Source: Linnemannia schmuckeri
Taxonomy: Eukaryota; Mortierellomycota; Mortierellomycetes; Mortierellales; Mortierellaceae
NCBI GenBank assembly: GCA_029449235.1
Contig: JANATG010000005.1
Location: forward strand, 744,001-808,000
Reading direction: 5' to 3'
DNA: 64,000 bases
In this document: piece after piece, positions 1 through 11,625 of the stretch
Layout of the letters: each line of letters begins with the position of its first letter
Numbering within the stretch: the stretch's first letter is position 1
The notes under the pieces: model-generated
Seen by the model: only the letters and a program-made list of their open reading frames with translations
Databases searched by the model: none
Told to the model about the DNA's origin: nothing
Program-made: the position numbers and the translations under genes

Positions 1-514
1 TCAAAAGTAATCGCTTCATGCCACGGAAAATAGGAGGATCTGTGGAGAAGTATTTAGTAGAAAAGAAGCGATCGGTTAGTTTTGGTAGCATTTAAAAAAC
101 GTGAGAAAAAACTGATGATATACGCGCGACGCGTATTTTCACATGGTGTGTTTCCTACGGTAGGCAACGATAACACCAACAGAAGGGTCGTTGAGAGCCT
201 CATCGACAACGGCGGTGGTAAAATCAATGGTTAAGAAGACGCGCTGAGGAGTCGCGGAGGCAACTCTTGTTCTTGGATATGGAGCCTCTATCAATTGGGG
301 ATGGGTCGATTAGATCACAGTTGGTTGAAGTGTGAGCAAAAATGAGCGTCTTAAAAAGCTCAAGCGCCATCAAGTATTGAATGAAAAAGAGGCAGCGTGT
401 GAGGTTTGTAACCTTCGTACCAACCAAGAGTCCGACGTTGTCCCAGGCGTGGTCAGCCAGACTCTGAGGAGCGATGCGCTCCATGCTTTTGAGGACGCGT
501 GCAAGCAATGCCAT
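1..514 (-). CDS. NIF3: NIF3-like protein (NGG1-interacting factor 3 / GTP cyclohydrolase I type 2 family), 5' part only
   Basis: Three exons are visible on the minus strand: 514-421, 287-159 and 39-1, with the gene running off the left edge of the window. The start is the ATG at 514. The introns are 420-288 (donor gtacga, acceptor tag) and 158-40 (donor gtagga, acceptor cag), and joining them restores one frame of 87 residues. The protein begins with the family signature: a short helix, then a P-Q-S-L-A-D-x-W-D-N-V-G-L-L-V motif, then F-L-T-I-D and V-I-V-A-Y-H-P-P-I-F, the last containing the His that binds the dimetal centre in this family. NIF3 proteins are conserved hexameric metal-binding proteins of uncertain reaction. 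It is divergent from the RPP1 gene with 277 bp between the two start codons, so the promoter is probably shared. The C-terminal half cannot be judged here. Confidence 0.9.
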
Positions 515-791
515 TGTTGATGTGCGCTGGACTGAATGAGTGTATGTGGGTGTGAAGAGGTACCACTGAGTGTATGTATGTTAAAGGGAGCAATAAGGTG
601 GACCTGTTGGAGCCAAATTCTCAGTTGAATCAATTTTCAGCCACAACCCAGAAGGCGGCCTTGCAAATAGGGAGCGGAGTGAGAGACAGGGCCGGACTGA
701 AGCGAAAGAGAGGGAAGAGGGCCAAATTTTTAATTGCCACGGACGGCGAACCAGAATTTGCTCCTTCTCTTTCATCAACAGAATCGCAACC

Positions 792-2057
792 ATGTCCGCT
801 GAGCTTGCTACTTCTTACGCTGCTTTGATTCTCACCGACGACCACGTCGAGATCACCGTTAAGTATTGGTCCAACAATCGATAACAAGCAACCAACAACC
901 ATCCTCACCGACCGATGGCCCGATTCAGGACGACACTCCCACTCGATGGATGCTTTCTATTACCTCCAGAAATCGGATGGATATCGTATCAGCAAAATAG
1001 CCTGCTAAAGCTCAGCTGCATATTCTACCACAAAATCAACAAACAAGCAAGCAAACGGGAAAACCAGCGGCATCCTTTTTTGGATGCATACTCAACAACG
1101 GCATCAGCACCAAAGCCAGTAAACGCCCAACAACAGAGATGGCGATCGCACACTCTTTTATTGACAACTCGGATTTGGCAGCAAACACCCAGTATCAACA
1201 CTAAAGCGCTACGACAACAAACGGACCAACACATAAAGCGTTCTTTTGCAACTGCAGGACAATCCTCGAAGCAAAGGGGAACGGAAGAAAGGCTTCGCCA
1301 GCGCGGAAGCTATGATGGTGCAGGTTCAGGATGAGAGAACCTTTCCTAGCCTTAGTGAGCGAGAAAGAGTTCATTCATCGGACCCTTGTCTGAACTGTAG
1401 CGGGACCTTTTCTTTAACTGCGGCTACGACAACCGCACACCCTCAGAACCGACAGCCAGCAACACAGGAAGTTCTAGTCACGTTGTCAGAGTGACCATCA
1501 CTCTGTCAGATCAGGGAAGAGAGAAAGAGGCGACCGGCCAGGATGAACGGAGAACAGCCTAACGCGCCATTCACCCTCCAGTTCTTGTGGCGATCCGACA
1601 AACAACAATAGGCAGAAAAGATGATCACACGCGCAGAAATCAGCTTGGGCTGACCGAAGGATGTTCTCTACTATCTTTGACTAATCTAGTCCGACAAGCT
1701 CCAGACCCTCTTGAAGGCCGCCAACGTTGAGGTTGAGTCCATCTGGACTTCCCTCTTCGCCAAGGCCCTCGAGGGCAAGGACGTCGCCGCCATGCTTTCC
1801 AACGTTGGCGCTGCTGGTTCCGCTCCCGCTGCCGGTGCCGCTGCCCCCGCTGGCGGTGCTGCCGCTGCCGAGGAGAAGGCCGAGGAGAAGAAGGAGGAGG
1901 CCAAGGAGGAGTCTGATGACGATATGGGATTCGGTACGTTTTTAGTTGCGTTTTCTTCACAGGAGTAGGATCATTATTTGTTGATCTGGCTTATTGAGTT
2001 GGATTCCTAACTCACCTTTTTTTTCTTTCTTTTCACTTTCTAGGTCTCTTCGATTAA
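792..2057 (+). CDS. RPP1: 60S acidic ribosomal protein P1
   Basis: Exons are 792-857, 1690-1933 and 2044-2057, encoding 107 residues. The start ATG at 792 gives the usual P1 opening M-S-x-E-L-A-x-S-Y-A-A-L-I-L. Exon 2 carries the L-Q-T-L-L-K-A-A-N-V-E-V-E dimerisation helices, then an Ala/Gly/Pro-rich hinge, then a Glu/Lys-rich tail. The 14 nt last exon supplies the end of the conserved C-terminus S-D-D-D-M-G-F-G-L-F-D that recruits elongation factors to the ribosomal stalk. Intron 1 is 832 nt, far longer than any other intron in the window and more than double the coding length. Intron 2 is 110 nt. An AATAAA lies about 35 nt after the stop. Identity is secure from the C-terminal motif. Stalk proteins form P1/P2 heterodimers on P0. 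Confidence 0.95.
858..1689 (+). other. Long first intron of RPP1
   Basis: The intron runs from the donor gttaag to the acceptor tctag. It contains a 139-codon open frame at 915-1334 with no recognisable protein character, which I regard as chance. An ATGATGG at about 1313 followed by CTGA at about 1390 loosely resembles C/D snoRNA boxes, but I could not support a snoRNA. Large first introns in ribosomal protein genes often hold transcription enhancers or snoRNAs, so this is the obvious place to look for one. Confidence 0.7.
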
Positions 2058-2649
2058 ACAATCACTCTCCACCACCACCACCAACCCTCTGAATAAAAGG
2101 CACGGCTTCTCGCCTACTGCCTATTCTTTCAAAAACAGATTTTTTTTCTCCCGTGGTATCTGTTTGCCTGCCTGCTTGCCTGTCATCGTCGGTTGGATAT
2201 CTCTCAGCTTCACAGGATTACCGGATTTGTCTGCATCATGATTAAGGATCAGGAATTGTGGATCAGGAACTGGAATTGAATATCAGGAATGAACAAATGG
2301 CGCTGATTCGATCACACAAAGACTAATTGAGCTGGATTCCTTGTTGCTTTATTCAGCGACATCTTGAAGTATTGCAAAAGGATGAAGAGAGAGATATGAA
2401 GCTATTGAAATATCAGAATATAGTGACGGACGCAAGGACTACAATAAGACTCGAACTTAAAAAAAAAGGTCAAGGATCAAATTGGGCGAAGACATCAGTT
2501 CCCTTGCCTCTTTACATGTTCACGATCTTGTCCCTATTATGGAGTGGTTTACATATAGAGAAAACAGGAGTTTGTGAGTCCATCGATTGAATACGCACTC
2601 GTCAGGGGCCAAAGACTATCGTCCGTTGCAACAAACACCAATCGATAAA
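2058..2649. other. Intergenic, convergent gene ends
   Basis: This holds the RPP1 3' UTR (AATAAA near 2093) and the 3' flank of the minus-strand SANT/U-box gene. Several degenerate ATCAGGAA-like repeats occur at 2247-2290. The 87-codon open frame at 2327-2590 has no recognisable features. I see no gene. Confidence 0.6.
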
Positions 2650-4967
2650 TTACCTGTACTCGTCGATGTTCTCAAAGGTTAAGACGGTAAGATCGCGCTT
2701 GGTCATGGGCTTCTTGGAAATGGGGCAAATGTTCCTGGTGGCGCCATCTTGCAAGAGGCATCGGAGCCAGCTGTCGTATCCCATGACATGTCCGTACTTT
2801 GAGATCGCAGGCTTCTCGACAACTTCCAATGTAATAGGATCAATAAAGCCAGGCAACGGGTTCGTGGGGTCCACCTCGTCTGCATCATCATACTCTTCAT
2901 CCTCTGCACCATTCTCACTTCCAACTCCTCCAGGCGAAGACGAGCCCTCGCCACCGTTAGTCGCACTTTCGGCAGCGATCGCCGCAGCTCGAGTCCTGGT
3001 ACGCTTGGTCGTGCTCCACTTGGCCATGTAAGATCCTGAATCATCGCAGTCGAATTCTGAGATATCGGAAGAGTCGTCGCTGTTGTATCCGCGTCTCTTA
3101 CGCTTATTGCGGCTTGCTGCGGCTGATGTTTTGGGTTCCTTGGGTGCCTTGGGGACCTTGGCTGGCTTTGGTGGTTTGGGTTCTTTGGGGACCTTGGGAG
3201 CCTTGGGAGCCTTGGGGGCCTTAGGTGGTTTTGGCTCTTTCGGGGCCTTGACAACTACAGGTTTCTCCTCACCTGGGACATGTACTTTGTTGTGGGTCCT
3301 GAACTCCTTGGTAGTTTCGCCGTTGGCGCCCTTCTTGTCAAACAAGTAGTGGGCCTTGCCTTTCTCGTCCAAGACATAGTTGGGATCCTGGATCTGGTTC
3401 GTCTCCACCATCAATCGGTAGTAGTTCGAGCACTATGTGTGGTCACAGTGAGAAATCGAATAGTCAATAGGCTGATTTGGTTGTTCGCAAATGGCTTGAT
3501 AAATACAAGCGCAATAGAATCATATCAATAATCACCTGGTAACCGACACGACCGGGGATAGTCATGGAAAAGAGACCCCACTGTCCGTTGGCGCCAATCT
3601 CCTCCAAGCGCTTGTGGAACAACAACTGCTCATCCTTTGTCCAGGCGCCCTTACGCTGGACCTCTCCAGGCGCGTTGAATCGGTAGTAGTAGGTATTGGG
3701 CTTCTTGTCGATAGCGGCGTAGGCCTTAATACGAGCATCAGACCATCCCTCAAACGCCTTGGAGGCATCCACCTTGTTCTCCTGAATTTGCTTTAATGCC
3801 TCGTCCAATCCTAAGCGGCCGCCCATGCGATACTGCCTAACAATTCAAGAGAAAATGAGATATTAACTTAGTGTTACCTCAACTACATGGGCAACCTTGT
3901 TCATGAATGAGTGGAAACTTACTTCTTCATATGGGCAGTGGTGCGCATGCGAGGAGCCTCTCTGCGCTTTTTCAGATGCTCCTCGTAGCGAGCACGCTGC
4001 TGGTCGTCCATGACAGTGACAGTCGCAGGCTTGTGGTTGCGGATGGCAATGATGCGTCGAATCTTTTCCAGGTATCCAAGAGTGCTGAACTGGACAAACA
4101 CATCGTCCTCATCGTTGGCACAGTCCTCTAGGGCCTCGTCAATCTCGGCCTCCACCAAATAACCGTAATGCGATTTCAGCTTCTTGTAACGCCTCTGCTT
4201 TTCCTTTTCCTCGTAGGCGGCGAACTAGAAAGAGGGGTGATTCAATGGAAATTGTCACTCATCAATCTCAAGCTATTTTAGATTTGTAGTAGGAACACTA
4301 CAGTTGCAGCTTATTTCTGATTCTCAAGTGTTTCATTACCTGACGCTGCTGGAAAGCTACACGCTGCTGGATAATATCCATCTCCTTCTCAGTCACATCT
4401 TGCTCAAAGACACGCTCCTTGCGGACCTTCTGAATGTTGTCACTAAAGATGTAAAATTGTCAAAACATGAATTAGGTCTATGTAAAAAAACTGACCAAAT
4501 TCAGTGCTTGCTTCAGAGAGCAATTGTACAATTGTACCATCGAGTAATACACCACCACTTACATGTTTTCCTTGTTTTCTTCGCCGTCATCGTTCTCGGA
4601 GCCGTCCTTGCTGGTCTCGTTCTCGGCATTGAGGGCAGCCTCCTTCTCGGCCTCACGCTGCTTGACCAACAATTGAAGCATGTTGACGGGGCGAGTGTCA
4701 CACAACACTGGCTTCAGAGTCGGTTTCGGAAAGACATTTTTGATTCGACCTATTCTCTCACCGCCAAGCAAAAGTCAATATTGCAACAACTTGTTAGCCA
4801 AGCGTCTCTGTTTGACTAGCAACAGATGAAAAGTCGATGGTAGAGATGCAGAAAAGATGTTTGGTCTCCATACTGTATTCATATTCCTTGCGGAAGACGG
4901 TGCAGCGAGCCTTTTCGCTCCCGACGGAGGGGGAGTTTGAGCGTGAGCTGTTGCTTGAGTTGGCCAT
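2650..4967 (-). CDS. Myb/SANT-like and U-box-like domain protein (probably nuclear)
   Basis: Six exons: 4967-4874, 4749-4563, 4442-4340, 4224-3923, 3836-3536 and 3432-2650, giving 589 residues in one frame. Order of features: a Ser-rich N-terminus; a Lys/Glu-rich helical region (about 100-230); a SANT/Myb-like helix bundle around residues 290-340 with W-T-K-D-E-Q-L-L-F and G-Q-W-G-L-F-S-M-T-I-P-G-R-V-G-Y-Q; a low-complexity Lys-Pro-Ala tract (P-K-x-P-K repeats); a Lys/Arg nuclear-localisation-like cluster; an acidic Ser stretch; and a C-terminal U-box-like fold (about 520-589) with G-F-I-D-P-I-T-L-E and I-C-P-I-S-K-K-P. A SANT module with a U-box-like end suggests chromatin-linked ubiquitin transfer, but that is inference. 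The AG before the TAA at 2650 is followed by a possible donor (gtaatt), so a further tiny exon cannot be excluded. I do not know a named orthologue. Confidence 0.8.
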
Positions 4968-5139
4968 GCTCGAGGGGGTAATGTTGCAATCGTTGAATGG
5001 CGTGAAGAGGATGGATGTCAAACACTAAACTCAGGGACTTGAAAGCCAAAACAAAAATAAAGGACGCGTTCATCACGTGACATACTCTCCCTTTTTTTTG
5101 TGCGTGGCTCAAGGATATCTCTTCTCGCTCCAGCGTCAA

Positions 5140-5592
5140 CCAAATCTAAGAATCTCGCATTAACGATTGTCCTCGGACCATCATTACCGTGACGATCAAC
5201 CGACTCTTCCTTGGCAGAAAATAACAAAAAAGTTGCAGCTAGAATTTTCCGCAAGGTTGAGGGCAACAATAGCAAGGGACTTGAGGTTGGGTCAAAGGAG
5301 GGCGTGATTGTTAACGACAAGAACTGAGCATACCCTTCGCTGAAGCAAGGGTTGAAGGATAATCTAGCGCCCAAGGCATGAAGTGAACAAAGCAAGATTT
5401 CTACGTTGTATGAAGCGACACTTGCATCGATGACGCCCAACAACCTTTTGACGAGCGATCGGAATCTTGATCATTTGATTTGGTCATATGGAGAGACGAT
5501 CTATGCGAACGACATTATCAGTCGTTGGTTGACATTTTGTTTCCTAAGGACAACCAGCATATGGACGCCTTCTTTTGATAAAATATCATGAA
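5140..5592 (+). pseudogene. Decayed 3' part of a GNAT acetyltransferase gene (upstream relic)
   Basis: The stretch aligns by eye with the last part of the intact acetyltransferase gene downstream. 5235-5290 matches about 7553-7610 (shared TTTTCCGCAAGGTTGAGGG), and 5400-5592 matches about 7722-7902 including the region before the stop. The order of matching blocks is the same. Between them the relic has lost frame and carries stops, and its Phe-Trp-stop end has become Phe-stop. It is in the same orientation as the intact gene, so this is an old tandem duplicate. No ORF of use remains. Confidence 0.75.
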
Positions 5593-5907
5593 AGCAATGA
5601 CATAAACATAGGCTAGCTTCACAAAAAAAAAAGGGAAAATCAGGTGGGTTACAAGATCGTTTGTTCCTGGAGCATCCTGTCTCACGCTCCAGTAACTTCT
5701 CAAACTCCATACAGTCCAACCACGATGCCAATCGGCGGGCAAAAGGACAGGAGGTCAACAAAAAGCAGGAACGGCGGCAACAGACTTCCCAACCGAGAGA
5801 TAAAAAGACAGCGCAGCAAAAAATAATTCCTTTCTTTGATTTTTTTATTTCCTTTTTCGCCTCTTCAACCCTTTCCTTCCACAACCACTTCCTACACAAG
5901 CGAAAAC
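5593..5907 (+). promoter_or_regulatory. Promoter/5' UTR region of the GNAT gene
   Basis: This is the gene-free interval between the upstream relic and the start codon of the intact acetyltransferase. It is pyrimidine-rich just before the ATG, as is usual for fungal leaders. No clear TATA box is seen. Confidence 0.4.
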
Positions 5908-7902
5908 ATGACCATCATCAACATCCACGCTGCCGTCACTCCCAGGACAAGAACAGTTGATCTCGGCGATGGACTCACCATGCGCTGGTCCACCAAGGCT
6001 GACTCGAAACACGTCGAGGAACTCGTGGGAGACTCCTTCAGGGTAAAGTGTCATCACACTTCGTTATATCACCCCTTTTATTTTGGCGAAGATTTGAGGG
6101 GTTCTCCACGTATGCTTTTAATGGATCCTTTATGCTAACCTCTCACCTTTTCTTCTCTGTTTAAAATGACAGTGGCTACTCTTTGGTCAACCCCTTGAGC
6201 CCGGCGTCATCCCTCCCCCTAACGGAATTCTAATGGCTGGCGCGGTATGGCAACAAAAGGCGTGGTCGAAATTGACCTTTGACTTAATTGCGGGATACCT
6301 GGACCAACACAAGATGTCGTGTCTAGATGCTACTCTACTTATTAAAGCACAAAATTCATGCTCCCTGTGTGCTTTCTTTTTGCTCCCCTTTGCTCCCTTT
6401 TCTAGAGGCGATTACTGTCAGGAGTGAATGCGACGATGAGCGAGTTCGACTATGCACTGGTCGAGGATACAAAGCGCAAGGGCACTGACAAGAACCCTAT
6501 TGTCGCCTGCGTTTCCATCCAACGTGTTCGTGCCTACTATGGATCTATCAAGCTGTTCTTTGGCAAGCCTGAATTAATTGCCACCAACCCCGAGTACCGC
6601 AACCGAGGTCTGGTCAGGAAGTTGATTTATGAGATGATTCACCCCGAGTCTGAGGCCCGTGGAGACTCTCTTCAGTTCATTCCAGGCATTCCCCATTTCT
6701 ATCGGTAAGGATGGGTGGAGTACATGTGCAAATGACTGTGTTCTGTTAAACTCAATTGGCACAGGCGAAAAAGCATTTCTTGCTATATCATCACCTTTGT
6801 CCCCATGGAACTAAAATTGTGTCCATTTTTATGTGGGGGTGTATATTTTAGCCAATTTGGGTATGAATACGCGATGGGCTCCTTTGGAGCCAGCTCGATT
6901 AAGAACATCCAGTCTCTGCCATCCTTGCCAAAGGGCAAGACCGAACCCTTTACCCTTCGAAAGGCGACCGTTTCCGATATCCCCTACCTTGTCAAGTTGA
7001 GTGAGCGAGAGAGCGTGAGCCCCAAGACACCTGTCGGACTTTTCTATGGTCCCGAGTACTGGCAATACACCATCCATGACTATGTGGAAATCATGGAGAA
7101 TGAATACGCCGCGCCTAGAGACAACTACATCTTTGTGGATGCCACTACGGGCAAGGATGTCGGTTTCGCGATTGTCACTCATGTTTTTGGTCTCAAGGTG
7201 GAAGCCATTTCGTTGGACAAGGAGCGGGCGCTGTCATGGAATGATGTTCTGTTCCCTGTCCTGAGACAGATTGCCGCAAAGGAGAAGGCCAGTCTGGAGG
7301 AGAAGAAAAGCAAGACCACGGACCCAGAGGCCGCCAAGGCCATCAAAACGGACGGTTTCCCGATGTTGCTTCAGATCCACCCCGACCACCCTGCCTACGC
7401 TCTTCTGGGGACACTTGTTTCGCCCCCACAGGACAAGCCAGGATTCCGCCTCATGGTTCGCATCAACGACTATCCGCAGTTCATTCGCACTGTAACACCT
7501 GAGCTGGAGAAACGCTTGGCCGAGTCGCCCATGGCTGGATTGTCAGGAAAGTTGCAGTTTGACTTTTTCCGCAAGGTTGAGGGTAACAAGGCCAAGGGAC
7601 TCGAAATCGAGTTCAAGAAAGGCAAGTTAGTCGAGGTCAAGGACTGGGCCAAGCAGTTGCCCGAGAAGGATGTGGAGGACTACCTGGCGATCAAGGCACG
7701 AGGCGAGGAAGACCTGATTCCTACGCTGTATGAGGCGTCACTTGCTCCTTTGACGTTCAACAACCTCTTGATGGGAGAGAGAAGTTTCCGTGATTTGATT
7801 TGGTCCCATGGCGAGACGACCTATACGAATGATGCGACCAGGCTGTTGATCGACATTCTCTTCCCCAAGGCCGACCAACACGTCGATACCTTCTTCTGGT
7901 AA
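5908..7902 (+). CDS. GNAT-family N-acetyltransferase-like protein
   Basis: Exons 5908-6042, 6173-6244, 6406-6704 and 6852-7902 give 518 residues in one frame. The start is the first ATG of a good leader. A GCN5-type acyltransferase core spans about residues 60-180: a V-A-C-V-S-I strand is followed by N-P-E-Y-R-N-R-G-L-V-R-K-L (about 130-142), which fits the R/Q-x-x-G acetyl-CoA loop and its helix. Then comes a G-I-P-x-F-Y-R-Q-F-G-Y-E-Y segment typical of Eis-like and other multi-domain GNATs. The long C-terminal half resembles a second, weaker acyltransferase-like and a sterol-carrier-like region, but I cannot name a substrate. The gene sits between two decayed partial copies, showing that it belonged to a tandem family. 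Cytosolic location is assumed, since no signal peptide or membrane segment is seen. Confidence 0.8.
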
Positions 7903-8110
7903 ACTGAGAGAGGTTTCTTTTAAACAAATAAAATAGATGAGTAGGCATTTAGATTATAGGTTTTGAATTGATGTTGGTGGTGGCAACAAATGTCAATTGA
8001 TTATCCTACGCGCGTACGAGCGAGTAAAATAAGGGTTAACTAGGTCTAATAAAAATATCTTGTCTCCCATTGTCTTCATTCTTTCACTTTGCTTGTTCAC
8101 AACCAACCAT

Positions 8111-8460
8111 TATGGACGAGTCGCCGACAACAACATTCTACTTTAACAAACCAGGCATCATTGCGATCGACCTGGAATATCGACATTGTGGACTGGCCAG
8201 ACGGTTGCTCTTGGAGATGGGTATATCAGAATCGGAAGCTCAGAGAGATGTTTTTCGTTTTGTCGCTGGGAGATATAGGGTCGACAGTAGAAGACTCAAT
8301 GATAGAGAATGTTGGGAAGGAGAGAGGCGGAGGATTAATGTCAAAGAGTGAACTAACTTTTTTTTCCCCTACAACCCTTTCTGTGTCTATCAAGTCAGTT
8401 TGGATACGAGGATATAATGTGCTCAATCAGCGCGAGCACGATCCGACATATACACATTCG
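8111..8460 (+). pseudogene. Decayed middle part of a GNAT acetyltransferase gene (downstream relic)
   Basis: The translation of 8130-8270 reads like the acetyl-CoA-loop exon of the intact gene (x-F-x-K-P-x-I-A-x-x-E-Y-R-x-x-G-L-A-R-x-L-x-x-E-M, matching about 6555-6680). After a pyrimidine tract and an AG the sequence resumes with Q-F-G-Y-E at about 8396, matching the start of exon 4 at 6852. The intron position is kept, so the copy arose from DNA duplication and not from reverse transcription. Exons before and after are missing or unrecognisable. Confidence 0.7.
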
Positions 8461-8617
8461 TTCCCTGGACTTGATAAAAGCAGGTCTGAAGAGCCTCTCA
8501 CTCCTCGCAAGATGGCAGCAGAGCAGCTATGAAAAAATATGCTTAATTTATTTGAACGCAAAGAATATTTTTGTTTGGTTTATTGAAACAACTGTAGAAA
8601 TACAATTGCAGGAAGCC

Positions 8618-11600
8618 TTAGTTGGAGATGTTGGCAGATCGTCGCCATTCACCAACAGCATCCCGAAGGCGACTCCGCTTCTCATCGAGACCGAGCTTGA
8701 TAGGGGGAGGCAATGGGTTAGACCGGTAGTGAAGGTGCATGGTCGTATTGCTGGAAGATTTCATGCCCATTGCACAAGTAGCAGCTGGTGAAGGAGTAGT
8801 GATAGGGAAAGGGTAAACCTGGCCGTTCAAGAGCAAAGGCGATGTTGGAGAAGGGGTCGAGGCCTGAGAGTATGTGCTAGACCTTCCCGATAATGAAGGA
8901 GTGGTGGCTGCGGAATGGATGCTAGACATGGTTGTACCAGAGGGGTAGGAGCTCATCATCACGGGAGTGAACCCACGCTGCTGCTCACTATAGTCCGTTG
9001 TCATCGATGGGTTCGATTTCTTACGGAGGACAGAGTTGAGGAAAAAGTCGTCGTCGCAGTCCTCGTCGATGATGTAGGGAGACAGTGGTGGGTCATTGTC
9101 GTCATTGACGGTCTCGTCGGCATTCATCGCTGCTGCTGCTACTGCGGCGGCGGCGGCGGCAGCGGCTATTTCCTCAACTTCCTGATCTTCTTCAACATTA
9201 TCTTCGTCGTACTCGACTTCAAAGGCACACATGCTATCACCATCCTTTGCGCCCCCACTGTGTCGCCTGAACTCGCTACTTTCCGAGGGGTCGAAGGAGC
9301 TGACGGAGGATGCCGAGGGTTTGGATCCAAAAGAATTGCCTGACATCTTGGAAGTCGCCGAAGAGCAGGAGGAGCGACGGGCCATGAGGGATGGGCTGAT
9401 GTGTGTGTCCGATCGAAGGAACTCCAGGTACTGAGGTGAGGTGGCGTCCATGTGTGTGTGCCCGGGTGACAACGAGTCCATGTCGTGGGTGATGTCCAGC
9501 ACAAGCGATTCGCGCGAGCTCTTGTTCGACGACGGTGCCGGACTTCTGGTCGAGGTCCCATCAGCAGAAAACGTTTTGTTGGTGGGGCTATGACTCTGTC
9601 CACTCATACTTCCTGACCGGCTCGAACGTGTCGACAAGGGTGAAAGGCCGACAGTCTGTAAACGAGGGGATGTGCTGTTGCCGGGCGTTGAAAGCGAGGG
9701 AGAGAACGATGTCTGAAGGAACTTGGGGACAAACTTGCCCAAGATCTTGGTCGACCGCTTAGACAGCCTATGCTGTGGAAGACCTGATCCTGATCCTGTG
9801 GAGCGTTGAGTCGATTGAGAGCGGATACCGCTTGTGTCAGATGACCCGACGTCCATTGGGGGGAGGATTGCTGCCGCTGCAGCAGTCGAAGCTGGAGGAG
9901 CAGACTCGGTGAAGCTGTTCTTTCGAACACCAATTCGATGCAGGAGAAAGGCACCCTTACCCTCCTTGCCCTCCTTTCGAGAAGGCTCTCGTTCCAACAT
10001 CGATCCTGTCGACGTGCTTGGGAAGATGGAGTTGTTACTGCTGGGCTTAGTAGGCTCGAGAGGCTCCGCGGCGGTCAATGATGACGACAATGGCTCAGAC
10101 GCGGAAAAGGCGATGACATTCTTTTCTTCTTCCTGGGCTGTGTCTATCGGTCCGTCCTCCTCTTCCGAGAGATAGTCAGAAGAAAGCGCGCTGGCATGGC
10201 CAGGGGTGATGATGGTGGTGGTGGACTTGTTCTCCTTTGTTTCATCCGCGAAAGAAACACTACCATCATTAACACCATATCCAGGAACTCGAGGAGGCAA
10301 AATCGCTTCAATCGATGGCTCACCAACCGTCGTTTGGAATTTGTCGGTTTCCTATAGATTTAGGGAGAAAAGAACAAAAAGGGTAAGGAGAAGCGGGAAA
10401 TAAGGGAGCAGAAAGGGTTAGTCAATTAAAAGCATCAATTGTTTAGCCTTCGTATCTCTGTGAATATATATCTGTGAGAGTTTGAGTGTGTGCATTGACC
10501 ACAGAAATGGGCGCCGTGTTCGAGAGAGAAGGATGAGAAAAGGCAAAAGGCAAAAGCGAGGGAAGAGAGAGGGAAGAGAGAGGGAGAGGGAAATGACTTG
10601 CGCCCATTTTCTTATCAAAAACACGATCTTGTTTTTGTTTGTTTGTGGTGTCGACTTACAGACGCAGGAACGTGCTTGAGGGAAGTGGCCAAGTCTGAGC
10701 TGGATTTGCTGGCCATCTCGGTCTTCAGAGGAAGAGAGGAAGGATGAGCGATCTGTTGGCTGGGCGAAAGAGCACTTTTTCTCGAAGCTGGATTACTTCT
10801 GCCATGGTGCTCACATTCCTCAACAGCTGTCTGGGTCGAATGTTTTTGTATTTCTCGCTTTTGTTCTGGGCTCATCGATGATGGAAAAAACGGCTTGTCG
10901 TCGTGGTCTGGGTTGATCGTGAGGTCAGTAGTATGTCGATGATTGAACGTGGGCGATTCTAGTTCGGTACTTTGTCGAAGTACGACCAGAATGTCCCGGA
11001 CGAGACTGCCTCCATTCTCGCTGCGGTGTTTTCGATGTTGGTCCTTTGAACACTTGCTATCGCTCGTATTCTCGCCCTCAGGATCTCGCATCTCACGAAT
11101 GGCCTCCAAGGTCAGGGCTCTCGGACGTGACGCTGCTGCTGACAAAGAGGTAAGCCGTGTTGATTGGGAAGAGAGAGTAGAGGTTGTACAGGTAAGGGTA
11201 TGTGCACGGTTAGGGTCGAGGAATGTGTTGTTATAACTGGCTGAGGAGGTGTGATTCGCGCCTTCAGGGGTGGGCTCCTGCGAGGGGGTCTGGTCAGTTC
11301 CTGAAAATGAGATGCCCTCGGCGTTGGAGACAATAAGAGGTGTACTCGTGATCGTTGTTGTCTGTGATGTTACCGTTGTTGTGGACAAGGGGTTTGAGAA
11401 AGAGCTGGGTCTTGTGCTGGAGTGGTGGAGAAGGATAGGCACGTTGGAGGATCGGGGGCGAAGAGAGTCGTAGTGTGAGATGTGGTGGTTGCTGCCATCT
11501 TCACCTTCTGCAAAGGTTGTTGGTGGGCGGGTGCGTTCGTATGCGTTGCTGGAGAGCCTTCTTGCGCGGTTCAGCAATGCTTCTGCTGCTTGTGAAGTTG

Positions 11601-11625
11601 TGGACGAGTGGGATAGGGTCGACAT
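8618..11625 (-). CDS. Large Ser/Thr-rich protein of unknown function
   Basis: Two exons, 11625-10660 and 10351-8618, are joined over a 308 nt intron (donor gtaagt, acceptor atag) and give 899 residues. I do not recognise a family. What is visible: an N-terminal helix with A-A-E-A-L-L-N-R-A-R-R-L-S; long Ser/Thr/Pro-rich disordered stretches throughout; many R-x-x-S and S-P sites of the kind used by kinases; an acidic patch (E-E-D-Q-E-V-E-E-I) directly followed by a run of Ala residues; and a compact basic C-terminus (K-L-G-L-D-E-K-R-S-R-L-R-D-A-V-G-E-W-R-R). There is no membrane segment or enzyme motif. The upstream strand is unusually rich in CT on the coding side (GA on plus), as in promoters of strongly expressed fungal genes. 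A cytoskeletal or signalling scaffold is possible but unproven. Confidence 0.7.

Noticed and set aside
915..1334. 139-codon open frame within the RPP1 intron
   Set aside because: It lies fully inside a well-supported intron, has skewed composition and no recognisable motif.
1310..1395. C/D-box-like snoRNA in the RPP1 intron
   Set aside because: ATGATGG differs from the box C consensus, the terminal stem is only about 4 bp and no target guide could be assigned by eye.
2590..2653. Extra terminal exon of the SANT/U-box gene
   Set aside because: A gtaatt donor exists before the stop, but none of the downstream acceptors gives a convincing continuation, so the stop at 2650 was kept and the doubt noted.
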